Positions 1-7,129 of a DNA stretch of 17,000 bases are shown here, one piece after another. The translations under genes and the position numbers were made by a program. Below the pieces are notes generated by a model. It saw only the letters and a list, made by a program, of their open reading frames with translations. It did no database searches and was not told where the DNA came from. Numbering within the stretch: position 1 is the stretch's first letter; the number at the start of each line of letters is the position of its first letter. The stretch comes from Azotobacter vinelandii (lineage in GTDB: Bacteria; Pseudomonadota; Gammaproteobacteria; Pseudomonadales; Pseudomonadaceae): the NCBI RefSeq assembly GCF_001571105.1, contig NZ_BCTD01000095.1. The stretch is one strand, 5' to 3'.

Positions 1-277
1 GGAGGCCGAGGACATCGACGCCGAAGCCGACCGGGCCTTCGGTATAGCCGGACCTGAAATCGAGGATGAAGCTCTGGGCCCATTCCTCGGCCTTGCTTCG
101 GGTAGCGCTATCTTCGACGAAATTGCGATGGATGTAGAAGTTGCGCAGGGTCAGGGTGCCCTGGCTGTCCTCCAGGAAGCCGGCCAGAACCGGCGCGCCG
201 GGAAACAGGCCGGCGAAAGCCAGGGTCAGCGCGCAAGCGCGCGACCCGGAGAGCGACGAGTCATTCCTGTTGTTCAA
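1..277 (-). CDS. OprD-family outer-membrane porin, N-terminal part
   Basis: This is the 5' end of a minus-strand gene that runs off the left edge, with 92 codons visible. The translation begins with a signal peptide (hydrophobic ALTLAFAGLF stretch ending in APVLA). The mature start GFLEDSQGTLTLRNFY is followed by KAEEWAQSFILDF, SGYTEGPVGF and GVDVLGL, which are hallmark N-terminal segments of the OprD family of substrate-specific porins. The start is chosen as TTG at 277-275. It gives a normal-length leader, has GGAA about 9 nt upstream, and no in-frame ATG is visible. OprD-family porins are 18-strand barrels that take up amino acids or organic acids. Position just downstream of a gluconate dehydrogenase operon on the same strand suggests a sugar-acid substrate, but that is inference. 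The C-terminal part cannot be judged. Confidence 0.85.
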   Translation of the reverse strand, partial: MNNRNDSSLSGSRACALTLAFAGLFPGAPVLAGFLEDSQGTLTLRNFYIHRNFVEDSATRSKAEEWAQSFILDFRSGYTEGPVGFGVDVLGL

Positions 278-350
278 TTGCGATGTTCCACGAGACGAAA
301 AAAGTTCGAGGCTTCCCCTCCGCGGCGGCGGATAGGTCGTGCGGCGGGAA

Positions 351-373
351 AAGGTCCGGCAGTCGCTGCCGGA
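351..373 (-). terminator. Probable rho-independent terminator of the gluconate dehydrogenase operon
   Basis: A perfect 8-bp stem (TCCGGCAG, 3-nt loop, CTGCCGGA) occupies 355-373. Read on the minus strand it is followed by CCTTTT. It lies downstream of the cytochrome c stop codon and upstream of the porin start, so it could end the three-gene operon. The T tract is short. Confidence 0.5.
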
Positions 374-396
374 ACCCTGTCTGGAAGCGAAGCGCT

Positions 397-420
397 CCGG
401 GCGTCCGGCCGGACGCCCGG
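397..420. repeat. Perfect 24-bp GC-rich palindrome
   Basis: The 24 bp at 397-420 equal their own reverse complement, running from CCGGGCGTCC at the left to GGACGCCCGG at the right. The palindrome lies 9 bp beyond the cytochrome c stop codon. It has no T tract, so it is more likely an mRNA 3'-end stabilising stem, or part of a tandem terminator with the hairpin at 351-373, than a stand-alone terminator. Confidence 0.55.
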
Positions 421-428
421 AAATCGCC

Positions 429-1748
429 TCAGTGCTGCGGCGCTAGCGCATGAGGATCGGGGATCTGCCCCAGGGGCGGCACATCCAGCTCCGCGCGCAG
501 GTGCTCGACCTGTTCGGCGCTCACCGCCGGCGCCTGGTTGCCCCAACTGGTGCGGATGAAGTTCACCACGTCGGCGACCTGCTGGTCGGTCAGGCGCCAG
601 CTGAACGGCGGCATGGTGAAAGCCGAGGGCGCCTGATGGGTCGCCGGCAGGGTGTCACCCTTGAGCACGATGTGGATCAGCGAGGTGGCGTCGTCACCGT
701 TGACCACCGGGTTGCCGGCCAGCGCCGGGAACACCCGCGCGTAGCCCTGGCCGTCGGTACGGTGGCAGGCGGCGCAGTTGTCGATGTAGAGCGCCGCGCC
801 GGTCTTGCTGTCGTCGCCGTGGTACAGCGCCTTGCTCACCTTGTCGTCGTAGGCGTACGCTGGTTCGCCGGGATCGCTCGCCGGCAGCGACTTCAGGTAG
901 CGGGCGATGGCGGTGAGGTCGGCGTCGCTCATGTACTGCATGCTGTGCACCACCACCTCGGACATGCCGCCGAACACCGCCGTGCGATCGGTGCGTCCGG
1001 TGCGCAGGAAGCGCACCAGCTCGGCCTCGCTCCAACTGCCGATACCGGTCAGCGGGTCGCCGCGCAGGCTCTTGGCGATCCAGCCCTCCAGAGGTGCGCT
1101 ACCGGCCAGGAAGTCCGGCCCCTCGCCGGCGCTCAGGGCCTTTTCCTGCATGCCGATGCCGCGCGGGGTGTGGCAGGCGCCGCAGTGACCGAGCCCGTCG
1201 ACCAGGTAGGCGCCACGGGCCAGCACCGGGTCCTGGTCCTTGGCCGGCTCGAAGTCCTTCACCTCGGGAGCGAACGCCCAGCGCCAGAAGGTCAGCGGCA
1301 GGCGCATCGACAGCGGCCACGGGATAGCGCTGTCTTTATTGGCCTGCCTGACCGGCGCGACGCCCTGCATGAAGTAGGCGTAGAGCGCGCGCATGTCCTG
1401 CTCGGTGACCCGCGCGTAGGACGGATAGGGCATGGCCGGGTAGAGGCTGTAGCCTTGCTTGGCGATACCGTGGCGTACCGCCTTGTCGAAGTCCTCGAAG
1501 CTGTAGTCGCCGATGCCGGTTTCCCGGTCCGGGGTGATGTTGGTGGAGAACAGGGTGCCGATCGGCGTTTCCATCGGCAGGCCGCCGGCGAACGGCTGGC
1601 CGCCCTTGGCGGTATGGCAGGCCACGCAGTCGCCGGCGCGGGCCAGGTATTCGCCTTTCTTCAGCAGTTCCGGGTCGACCGCCTCGGCGGCCGAGGCGCC
1701 GAACGCGAACAGGGTCGACAGGCCGAACAGGTATGGGATCAGTTTCAT
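429..1748 (-). CDS. Gluconate 2-dehydrogenase, triheme cytochrome c subunit
   Basis: A 439-residue periplasmic cytochrome c. The N-terminus is a Sec signal peptide (MKLIPYLFGL, then cleavage near ASAAEA). Three CxxCH heme-binding motifs are visible: CVACH at about residues 41-45, CGACH at 189-193 and CAACH at 325-329. These match the triheme membrane-bound subunit of bacterial alcohol, gluconate and sorbitol dehydrogenases, which passes electrons from the flavoprotein to ubiquinone. It is the third gene of the operon, starting 11 nt after the GMC subunit stop. The length is normal for the family and nothing looks broken. The arrangement small subunit-GMC-cytochrome matches PA2264-PA2266 of P. 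aeruginosa as I recall it. Substrate assignment rests on the operon, because this subunit is shared by several dehydrogenase types. Confidence 0.88.
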   Translation of the reverse strand: MKLIPYLFGLSTLFAFGASAAEAVDPELLKKGEYLARAGDCVACHTAKGGQPFAGGLPMETPIGTLFSTNITPDRETGIGDYSFEDFDKAVRHGIAKQGYSLYPAMPYPSYARVTEQDMRALYAYFMQGVAPVRQANKDSAIPWPLSMRLPLTFWRWAFAPEVKDFEPAKDQDPVLARGAYLVDGLGHCGACHTPRGIGMQEKALSAGEGPDFLAGSAPLEGWIAKSLRGDPLTGIGSWSEAELVRFLRTGRTDRTAVFGGMSEVVVHSMQYMSDADLTAIARYLKSLPASDPGEPAYAYDDKVSKALYHGDDSKTGAALYIDNCAACHRTDGQGYARVFPALAGNPVVNGDDATSLIHIVLKGDTLPATHQAPSAFTMPPFSWRLTDQQVADVVNFIRTSWGNQAPAVSAEQVEHLRAELDVPPLGQIPDPHALAPQH

Positions 1749-1759
1749 CGTCGCGCTCC

Positions 1760-3535
1760 TCAGGCCTGGACCAGCGGGCCGGGGTTCTTCAGGTACTGCT
1801 CGCGGATCGCCTTGGCCGACCAGTAGGCCAGCGCCGCCACCAGGCCGGTGGGGTTGTAGCCGGTACCCTGAGGGAACGCCGAGGCGCCGATGACGAAGAC
1901 GTTGTGCACGTCCCAGCTCTGCAGATAGCGGTTGACGGCGCTGGTCTTCGGATCGGAACCCATGATCGCGCCGCCGAGCAGGTGGGTGGTCTGGTAGGCG
2001 CGGGTGTCGAAGCGGTCGCCGAAGTTCTTGACGTGGACGGCGATGGCCTTGGGGTTCATCGCCCCGGCGATCTTGCGCATCTGCTCGGTGACGTAGCGCG
2101 TCATCTTGTACTCGTTTTCCTTCCAGTCGAAGGTCATGCGCAACAGCGGCTGGCCGTAGGCGTCCTTGTAGGTGGGATCGAGGTCCAGATAGTTGTCCCG
2201 GTAGCTCATGTTGCTGCCGTGGGCGTCCATCGACAGGGTATGGGTGTAGGCGTCCCTGGCCGCCTGCTTCCAGCCGCTGCCCCAGGTCGGCGAGCCGGGC
2301 GGCAGGCTCAGGCCGCGGATCGGCTTGCTGCCGGCCTGATTGACCCAGAACGGCGAACCGCCGACGAAACCGAGCGGGCCATGGTCGAAGTTGTCGGCGT
2401 TGAAGTCGTCCACCGCCACGCCGCCGCCGCCGGTGCCGATGAAGGGGTTGGTGTGCACGTCGCGGTCGAAGAAGGCCTTGATGGTGGCCATGTTCTGGTA
2501 GGCGAAGTTCTTGCCCACCACGCCTTCGCCGGTGCGCGGGTCGTACGGCTTGCCGATCCCGGACAGCAGCATCAGGTGCACGTTGTGGAACTGGAAGGCG
2601 CTGACGATCACCAGGTCGGCCGGCTGGACGATCTCGCGGCCCTGGGCGTCGACGTAGGTGACGCCGGTGGCGCGCTTGCCGTCGCTGTCCAGGTTGACCC
2701 GGAGCACATTGCTGTTGACGCGCAGCTCGAACAGTTCGCTCTGCTTCAGCGCCGGCAGAATGTTCAGGTTCGGCGAGGCCTTGGAGTACATGTAGCAGGC
2801 ATAGCCGCTGCAGAAGCCGCAGAAGTTGCACGGTCCCATCTGCACGCCGTAGGGGTTGGTCCAGGGGCCGGAGGCGTTGGCCGCGGGCATCGCGTAGGGG
2901 TGCATGCCGACTTCCTCGGCCGCCTTGCGGAACAGGTGGGCGGAGTGGACGTCCTTCAGCGCGGGCAGCGGGAAGCCATCGGAGCGGTCCGGCGCGAAGG
3001 GGTTGCCGTCGCCGACCACTTGGCCCTTGACCTTGTAGGCGGTACCCGAGGTGCCGAAGACCTTCTCGGCGAAGTCGAAGTGCGGCTCGAGTTCCTCGTA
3101 GCTGACGCCGTAGTCCTGGATGGTCATGCCCTCGGGGATGAAGCCCTTGCCGTAGCGCTCCTCGTAGTGACTGCGCAGGCGCAGTTCCTCGGGCATGATC
3201 CGGAAATGCACGCCGGACCAGTGCAGGCCGGCGCCGCCGACGCCGTTGCCGGGCAGGAAGGCGGAGAGCTGGCGGTAGGGCAGCGCGGTGTCGTCGATGC
3301 CGTGGCGGACGGTCACGGTGCTCCTCGACAGGTCCTGGAACAGCTTGCCACGACTGTTGTAGGTCAGTTCGTCGAGGGTGTTGGGATAGGCGCCGTCGGG
3401 ATAGGTGTCCTGGTAGGGGCCGCGCTCCAGGGCGACCACCTGCAGGCCCGCCTCGGTCAGCTCCTTGGCGAGGATCGCGCCAGCCCAGCCGAAGCCGACC
3501 ACCACGGCGTTCACGGGTTTGAGTGTCGTCGCCAT
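1760..3535 (-). CDS. Gluconate 2-dehydrogenase, FAD-dependent GMC large subunit
   Basis: A 591-residue GMC oxidoreductase. The N-terminal Rossmann FAD-binding motif is VVVGFGWAGA at about residues 11-20. The C-terminal domain carries the expected His/Asn pair: H518 in THLLGGAIMG and N561 in GTGYNPTGL. A cysteine cluster at C236, C239, C242 and C247 (PCNFCGFCSGYAC) recalls the iron-sulfur ligands described for membrane-bound fructose and gluconate dehydrogenases. Such enzymes oxidise D-gluconate to 2-ketogluconate at the periplasmic face. There is no own signal peptide, so export probably occurs as a complex with the Tat-signal small subunit. The ATG at 3535 lies 2 nt after the small-subunit stop, implying translational coupling. 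Other polyol or sugar-acid substrates cannot be excluded from sequence alone. Confidence 0.88.
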   Translation of the reverse strand: MATTLKPVNAVVVGFGWAGAILAKELTEAGLQVVALERGPYQDTYPDGAYPNTLDELTYNSRGKLFQDLSRSTVTVRHGIDDTALPYRQLSAFLPGNGVGGAGLHWSGVHFRIMPEELRLRSHYEERYGKGFIPEGMTIQDYGVSYEELEPHFDFAEKVFGTSGTAYKVKGQVVGDGNPFAPDRSDGFPLPALKDVHSAHLFRKAAEEVGMHPYAMPAANASGPWTNPYGVQMGPCNFCGFCSGYACYMYSKASPNLNILPALKQSELFELRVNSNVLRVNLDSDGKRATGVTYVDAQGREIVQPADLVIVSAFQFHNVHLMLLSGIGKPYDPRTGEGVVGKNFAYQNMATIKAFFDRDVHTNPFIGTGGGGVAVDDFNADNFDHGPLGFVGGSPFWVNQAGSKPIRGLSLPPGSPTWGSGWKQAARDAYTHTLSMDAHGSNMSYRDNYLDLDPTYKDAYGQPLLRMTFDWKENEYKMTRYVTEQMRKIAGAMNPKAIAVHVKNFGDRFDTRAYQTTHLLGGAIMGSDPKTSAVNRYLQSWDVHNVFVIGASAFPQGTGYNPTGLVAALAYWSAKAIREQYLKNPGPLVQA

Positions 3536-3537
3536 GT

Positions 3538-4248
3538 TCAGCCCCTCTCTCCGGAAATCGAGACCGGCGGGAAGGGATACTTCTCGTTGCGGTCGACCCA
3601 GTCCATGAAGTCGGCGCGCGCGCCGGGAAAGCCCACCAGTTTCCAGCCGGCCAGGCCACGGTTGCCGCCGTGGATCGGATCGGCGAAGAAGCCCTCGCGG
3701 GTGTTCTGCCAGAGCTGGCTGAACAGCAGGACGGACGGCAGGTCCTGCAGGTCGATCCGGCCGCCTTCCAGTTGGTGCAGCAGATCGTCCTGAGCGGCCG
3801 GCTCCAGCTCGGCGAAGGTCTTGCCGTGCTGGCCCTTGCACCAGCGATCCAGCGCGGCGATGCCGATGCGGTAGATGTCGCGCGGCACCAGCTTCGACTG
3901 GTGGCCGAACTGCGGCGCGGCGTCGGCGGCGAAGGGCGCCTGCATGTACCAGAGGTTGCCGTGGCCGTAGGCGGTTTCCAGTTGGCGGTCGATGAATTCC
4001 GGTACGCCGGCCTCGACCGCGCCGGGGCCGTTGGCGTCGCTGGGGATCAGCCTGGCCACGGCGGCGTTGACGAAGGCCCACTCGGCGGCGGAGAAGAAGC
4101 GGGGCTGATAGGGGTTCTGCGCGGCGGGGGCGGCTTGGCCGAAGGCCGTCGTCGCTACGCCGTAGCCGGCCACGGTGATTGCCGGAATCACGGCCAATGT
4201 TTTACGCAGGAAGTCGCGTCGGCCATTGAAAGCCTTGTCGTCGGGCAT
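3538..4248 (-). CDS. Gluconate 2-dehydrogenase small subunit (subunit 3), Tat-exported
   Basis: A 236-residue protein with a twin-arginine signal near the N-terminus (RRDFLRKTLAVIPAITVAGY, ending around AFGQA). The body (FFSAAEWAFVNAAVARLIP, GVPEFIDRQL, GFFADPIHGGNRGLAGWKL) matches the gluconate 2-dehydrogenase subunit 3 family. This subunit is thought to bring the cofactor-loaded GMC subunit across the inner membrane and assist maturation. It is first in the operon, so its upstream region should hold the promoter. The ATG at 4248 is chosen because it places the Tat motif 10 residues in. Length and composition are ordinary for the family. Confidence 0.88.
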   Translation of the reverse strand: MPDDKAFNGRRDFLRKTLAVIPAITVAGYGVATTAFGQAAPAAQNPYQPRFFSAAEWAFVNAAVARLIPSDANGPGAVEAGVPEFIDRQLETAYGHGNLWYMQAPFAADAAPQFGHQSKLVPRDIYRIGIAALDRWCKGQHGKTFAELEPAAQDDLLHQLEGGRIDLQDLPSVLLFSQLWQNTREGFFADPIHGGNRGLAGWKLVGFPGARADFMDWVDRNEKYPFPPVSISGERG

Positions 4249-4565
4249 GGAGGCACCTCAGTGATCGCAGTAAATCCCAGTCTCGCTCTGGACTGGTCGA
4301 GTTGAACGAACGTGTCGCGCGTCCCTGCATGACGAAAGGTTTCACCCGGGAAAGGGTCCGTTGGCCGCGTTGGGCTGTTTCGATGCGGATCCCGACCTTT
4401 CGCGAGACGCCGGCAGGCGTGAGCGAAGGCGGACTTTCCCGAATGGCGTACGGGAACGCGTCATGGCATCGGCCGTGTCGCCAGGAAGGCTCCGGCCGTA
4501 AACGAACAGGCGGGATCGTGCGTGGACCTGGACCTCTTCTTATCGGCGGAGGCTTCTTCCAGGAT

Positions 4566-4579
4566 TGAAACCGATTTCA
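4566..4579. promoter_or_regulatory. Probable PtxS operator
   Basis: TGAAACCGATTTCA differs by one base from the PtxS operator I recall from P. putida and P. aeruginosa, TGAAACCGGTTTCA. PtxS is a LacI-type repressor released by 2-ketogluconate and is known to control gluconate dehydrogenase and 2-ketogluconate genes. The site overlaps the candidate minus-strand -10 element, which would suit repression of the dehydrogenase operon. It is also about 150 bp upstream of the alcohol dehydrogenase start. Confidence 0.7.
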
Positions 4580-4602
4580 TTGAACAATAAAAAACGCAGC
4601 AA
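4574..4602 (-). promoter_or_regulatory. Candidate sigma-70 promoter for the dehydrogenase operon
   Basis: On the minus strand TTGCTG (4597-4602) and TGAAAT (4574-4579) are spaced by 17 bp, a fair -35/-10 pair. The -10 lies inside the PtxS-like site and the -35 touches the GntR-like palindrome, the geometry expected for repression. A transcript from here would carry a leader of about 320 nt before the small-subunit start, which is long and lowers confidence. Confidence 0.35.
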
Positions 4603-4618
4603 AGATAGCGCTATCTTT
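4599..4618. promoter_or_regulatory. Palindromic operator, GntR-like
   Basis: AAAGATAGCGCTATCTTT at 4601-4618 is a perfect 18-bp palindrome. With two upstream bases it reads GCAAAGATAGCGCT. This fits the P. aeruginosa GntR operator as I recall it (AC-N-AAG-N-TAGCGCT) except for one base. GntR there represses gluconate uptake genes. The site lies 20 bp from the PtxS-like operator, so both regulators may act on the same promoters. The regulator assignment is from memory; the palindrome is seen directly. Confidence 0.55.
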
Positions 4619-4667
4619 TAATGATTACCGGGCGTTCGCCCTGCGGATCGCGCCTTGCGGACAAGAA

Positions 4668-4698
4668 TTGCCGCACGGTCTGTCCATGGCCCTATGCT
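4668..4698 (+). promoter_or_regulatory. Weak candidate promoter for the alcohol dehydrogenase
   Basis: TTGCCG (4668-4673) and TATGCT (4693-4698) are separated by 19 bp, slightly long. A start just after this would leave a leader of about 25 nt with a strong ribosome binding site AAGGAG at 4718-4723, 7 nt before the ATG. Confidence 0.3.
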
Positions 4699-4730
4699 GA
4701 TGGGAACCCGAAGCAAGAAGGAGATCGCGG

Positions 4731-5714
4731 ATGCGCGCCATGCTGCTGGAAAGGGTCGGTCATCCCCTGGTGCTGCGCGAGTTGCCCACCCCGCAGCCGG
4801 GACCGGGCGAAGTACGCGTGCGGGTCGGCGCCTGCGGGGTTTGCCGCACCGACCTGCATGTGGTCGACGGCGAGCTGCCGGCGGTGAACCCGCCGGTCAT
4901 CCCCGGCCACGAGATCGTCGGCCGGGTGGACGCCGTCGGCCCGGGCGTCGAGGGCTTCGCGCTCGGCCAGCGAGTCGGCATCCCCTGGCTGGGACACACC
5001 TGCGGGCACTGCTGGTACTGCCGGCACGAGGCGGAGAACCTCTGCGACGCGCCGCAGTTCACCGGCTACACCCGCCCCGGCGGCTACGCCGAACAGGTGG
5101 TGGCCGACGCCCGTTTCGCCTTCGCCCTGGGCGAGGACGGCGACGACGTGGCCCTGGCGCCATTGCTCTGCGCCGGGCTGATCGGCTGGCGCTCGCTGGT
5201 CAAGGCGGGCCCGGCCAGGCGCCTCGGCCTCTACGGCTTCGGCGCGGCGGCGCACATCGTCATGCAGGTGGCGCGCTGGCAGGGTCGCGAGGTGTACGCC
5301 TTCAGCCGGCCCGGCGACCTCGCCGCCCAGGACTTCGCCCGCTCGCTCGGCGCGGCCTGGGCCGGCGGCTCCGACCAGTTGCCGCCGGAGCCGCTGGACG
5401 CGGCGATCCTCTACGCGCCGGCCGGCGAACTGGTGCCCACCGCCCTGCGCGCGCTGCGCAAGGGCGGTCGGGTGGTCTGCGCCGGCATCCACATGAGCGA
5501 CATCCCGAGCTTTCCCTACGACATCCTCTGGGAGGAACGCGAGGTGGTGTCGGTAGCCAACCTGACCCGCCAGGACGGCCTCGACTTCTTCGCCGTCGCC
5601 GAACAGGCCGGCATCCGCACGGAAACCCACCGCTATGCCCTGGAGGATGCCAACCGGGCACTGGACGACCTGCGTCACGGGCGTTTCCAGGGCGCGGCGG
5701 TGCTGGTGCCCTGA
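4731..5714 (+). CDS. Zinc-dependent alcohol dehydrogenase (MDR family)
   Basis: A 327-residue medium-chain dehydrogenase. The N-terminal GroES-like domain carries catalytic-zinc ligands C38 (ACGVCRTDLH), H60-E61 (IPGHE) and C147 (LLCAGLIGW). Structural-zinc cysteines are C91, C94, C97 and C105 (CGHCWYCRHEAENLC). The Rossmann cofactor motif is LYGFGAAAHIV near residues 167-177. It should interconvert alcohols and aldehydes with NAD(P). The closest general type is the bacterial AdhA/AdhP-like single-domain enzymes, but the substrate is unknown. The start is fixed by AAGGAG at 7-nt spacing and by the conserved MRAMLLE opening. It diverges from the gluconate dehydrogenase operon and its upstream region includes the PtxS- and GntR-like sites, so it may share their regulation. 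It is followed by a hairpin terminator. Confidence 0.88.
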   Translation: MRAMLLERVGHPLVLRELPTPQPGPGEVRVRVGACGVCRTDLHVVDGELPAVNPPVIPGHEIVGRVDAVGPGVEGFALGQRVGIPWLGHTCGHCWYCRHEAENLCDAPQFTGYTRPGGYAEQVVADARFAFALGEDGDDVALAPLLCAGLIGWRSLVKAGPARRLGLYGFGAAAHIVMQVARWQGREVYAFSRPGDLAAQDFARSLGAAWAGGSDQLPPEPLDAAILYAPAGELVPTALRALRKGGRVVCAGIHMSDIPSFPYDILWEEREVVSVANLTRQDGLDFFAVAEQAGIRTETHRYALEDANRALDDLRHGRFQGAAVLVP

Positions 5715-5733
5715 GTGGGGAGAAGAGGCTGGT

Positions 5734-5757
5734 GGAAAACCGCTGCGCGGGTTTTCC
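5734..5757. terminator. Hairpin between convergent genes, bidirectional terminator or REP-like unit
   Basis: GGAAAACC (5734-5741) pairs with GGTTTTCC (5750-5757) around a GC-containing loop that can extend the stem. It lies 20 nt after the alcohol dehydrogenase stop, between convergent genes. The A/T run inside the stem serves both directions. The sequence resembles short intergenic repeats common in Pseudomonas genomes, so it may be a repeat unit acting as a terminator. Confidence 0.55.
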
Positions 5758-5866
5758 GGCCTGGCGGGCACGGGCTGGGTCAGCCGCGCGGTGATCCGTC
5801 AAGGATACCGCCAGGCATCCGCATGGCCGGCCCGCGGCTCGATCCGCCGCCCCGCGAGGGCCGACC

Positions 5867-6253
5867 TCAGGGTTTGGCGGTCGCGCCGCTCTGGCGCGGC
5901 AGGCTCAGCGCCGGAGCCCTGGGCATCAGCGCGCGGGCGTTGCCCAGGGCGGTGGCGGCCTCGCTCATGTCACCGCGCTCGATGGCCTGCTCGCCGTGCC
6001 TGAGCCAGGCCTCGGCCAGGCGCCGCTGGTAGGTTTCCAGCGTGGGGCCGGGCTGCTCGGCCTGCAGGCGCTTGAAGCTGGCGGTGGCCGCGGCCAGATC
6101 GCCCTCGCCCAGTTGCCGTTCCAGTTCCTGGCTGAGGCTCGGCGGAGACGGCGGCGGAGCGGTGTCGGCGGACTCCGTCGCCCTGTGCTGGCAAGCGGCG
6201 AGCAACAGCGGCAGCAACAACGGGGACAGGTAGCGAAGGAGCGGCGCGGACAT
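5867..6253 (-). CDS. Small TPR-like lipoprotein downstream of znuB
   Basis: A 128-residue protein with a lipoprotein signal: MSAPLLRYLS, then a leucine-rich core ending in the lipobox LLAAC with acylated C21. After a Pro/Ser-rich linker comes a helical region with repeated Ala/Glu/Leu patterns (ELERQLGEGDLAAATASFKR and EQAIERGDMSEAATALGNAR) that looks like one or two tetratricopeptide-type helix pairs. I chose ATG at 6253. An in-frame GTG at 6283 would add ten residues before the signal peptide, which is less natural. The same-strand position 87 nt after znuB matches the conserved hypothetical gene next to znuB in P. aeruginosa (PA5502 as I recall). Function is unknown. A membrane-anchored scaffold or partner-binding role is inference only. 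Confidence 0.75.
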   Translation of the reverse strand: MSAPLLRYLSPLLLPLLLAACQHRATESADTAPPPSPPSLSQELERQLGEGDLAAATASFKRLQAEQPGPTLETYQRRLAEAWLRHGEQAIERGDMSEAATALGNARALMPRAPALSLPRQSGATAKP

Positions 6254-6340
6254 GGACGGGATTCTCGGATCGTTTTCTTTCACCCACTCTACACCTGCCG
6301 CCGGCTTATCAGAAAGCAGACCCCGGCGCGATGCCCGAGT

Positions 6341-7129
6341 TCAACCGGCGCGACGCGGCAGGAGCAGGCCGGCGAGGAACAGCACGGCCGCGCAAACCAC
6401 GATGGACGGCCCGGCCGGCGTGTCCTGGAACCAGGACAGCGACAGCCCGGCGCAGACCGCGACCACCCCCAGGAAACTGGCGCCGGCGGCCATCTGCTCG
6501 GGGGTGCGGGCGTGACGCTGGGCGGCCGCGGCCGGGATGATCAAAAGCGAGGTGATCAGCAACACGCCGACGATCTTCATCGCCACCGCGATCACCAGGG
6601 CGATCAGCAGCATCAGCGCCAGGCGGATGCCGGCCACCGGCAGTCCCTCCACCCGCGCCAGTTCCTCGTGCACGGTGATTGCCAAAAGCGGCCGCCACAG
6701 CGGCACCAGCAGCAGCATGACCAGCGCGCTGCCGCCGAGAATCCAGGCCAGATCGCCCGGCCCCACCGCCAGCAGATCGCCGAACAGGTAGCTCATCAGG
6801 TCGATACGCACGTCGTCCATGAAGCTCAGCACCACCAGGCCGAGCGACAGGGTACTCGGCGCGAGGATGCCGAGCAGGGTATCCGAGGCCAGCGCCTGGC
6901 GCTGCTGCAGGGCCACCAGCAGCACGGCGAGCAGCAGGCAGCCGGCGATCACCGCCAGGGTCGGACTGACGTCGAGCAGCAGGCCGACCGCCACGCCGAG
7001 CAGCGCGGCATGCGACAGGGTATCGCCGAAGTAGGCCATGCGCCGCCAGACCACGAAGGAGCCCAGCGGCCCGGCGACCAGCGCCAGGGCGAGCCCGGCG
7101 AGCAGGGCGTTGAGCAGGAAATCAGCCAT
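6341..7129 (-). CDS. znuB: Zinc ABC transporter permease
   Basis: A 262-residue integral membrane protein of the ABC-3 permease family. It is strongly hydrophobic with about eight predicted membrane segments. The family motif near the N-terminus, WRRMAYFGDTLSHAALLGVA, is clear, and the coupling region VEGLPVAGIRLALML and IVGVLLITSLLIIPAAAA are typical. It forms the inner-membrane channel that receives zinc from ZnuA, with transport energised by ZnuC. Its ATG at 7129 overlaps the 3' end of znuC by 8 nt, so the two are translationally coupled. It is presumably repressed by Zur together with zur and znuC from the box at 8396-8418. Confidence 0.93.
   Translation of the reverse strand: MADFLLNALLAGLALALVAGPLGSFVVWRRMAYFGDTLSHAALLGVAVGLLLDVSPTLAVIAGCLLLAVLLVALQQRQALASDTLLGILAPSTLSLGLVVLSFMDDVRIDLMSYLFGDLLAVGPGDLAWILGGSALVMLLLVPLWRPLLAITVHEELARVEGLPVAGIRLALMLLIALVIAVAMKIVGVLLITSLLIIPAAAAQRHARTPEQMAAGASFLGVVAVCAGLSLSWFQDTPAGPSIVVCAAVLFLAGLLLPRRAG

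Larger units (their letters stand above)
4249..4730. other. Divergent intergenic region between the dehydrogenase operon and alcohol dehydrogenase
   Basis: This 482-bp gap separates two divergent genes. The stretch 4302-4568 is open on the plus strand, but its translation resembles no family and it has no clear ribosome binding site, so I treat it as non-coding. The rightmost part (4565-4625) is conspicuously AT-rich and holds the two operators listed separately. A half PtxS motif (GGTTTCA) lies at 4338-4344, closer to the dehydrogenase operon. A small inverted repeat (CCAGTC/GACTGG) lies near 4277-4296. Confidence 0.6.

Noticed and set aside
1733..3793. Very long plus-strand open frame (686 codons) opposite the gluconate dehydrogenase genes
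   Set aside because: It is antisense to two clear enzyme genes, its translation is Val/Gly/Arg-rich without motifs, and long antisense frames are normal in DNA of this GC content.
4302..4568. 88-codon plus-strand frame in the divergent intergenic region
   Set aside because: No ribosome binding site, Arg/Gly-rich translation without family resemblance, and it runs into the operator region.
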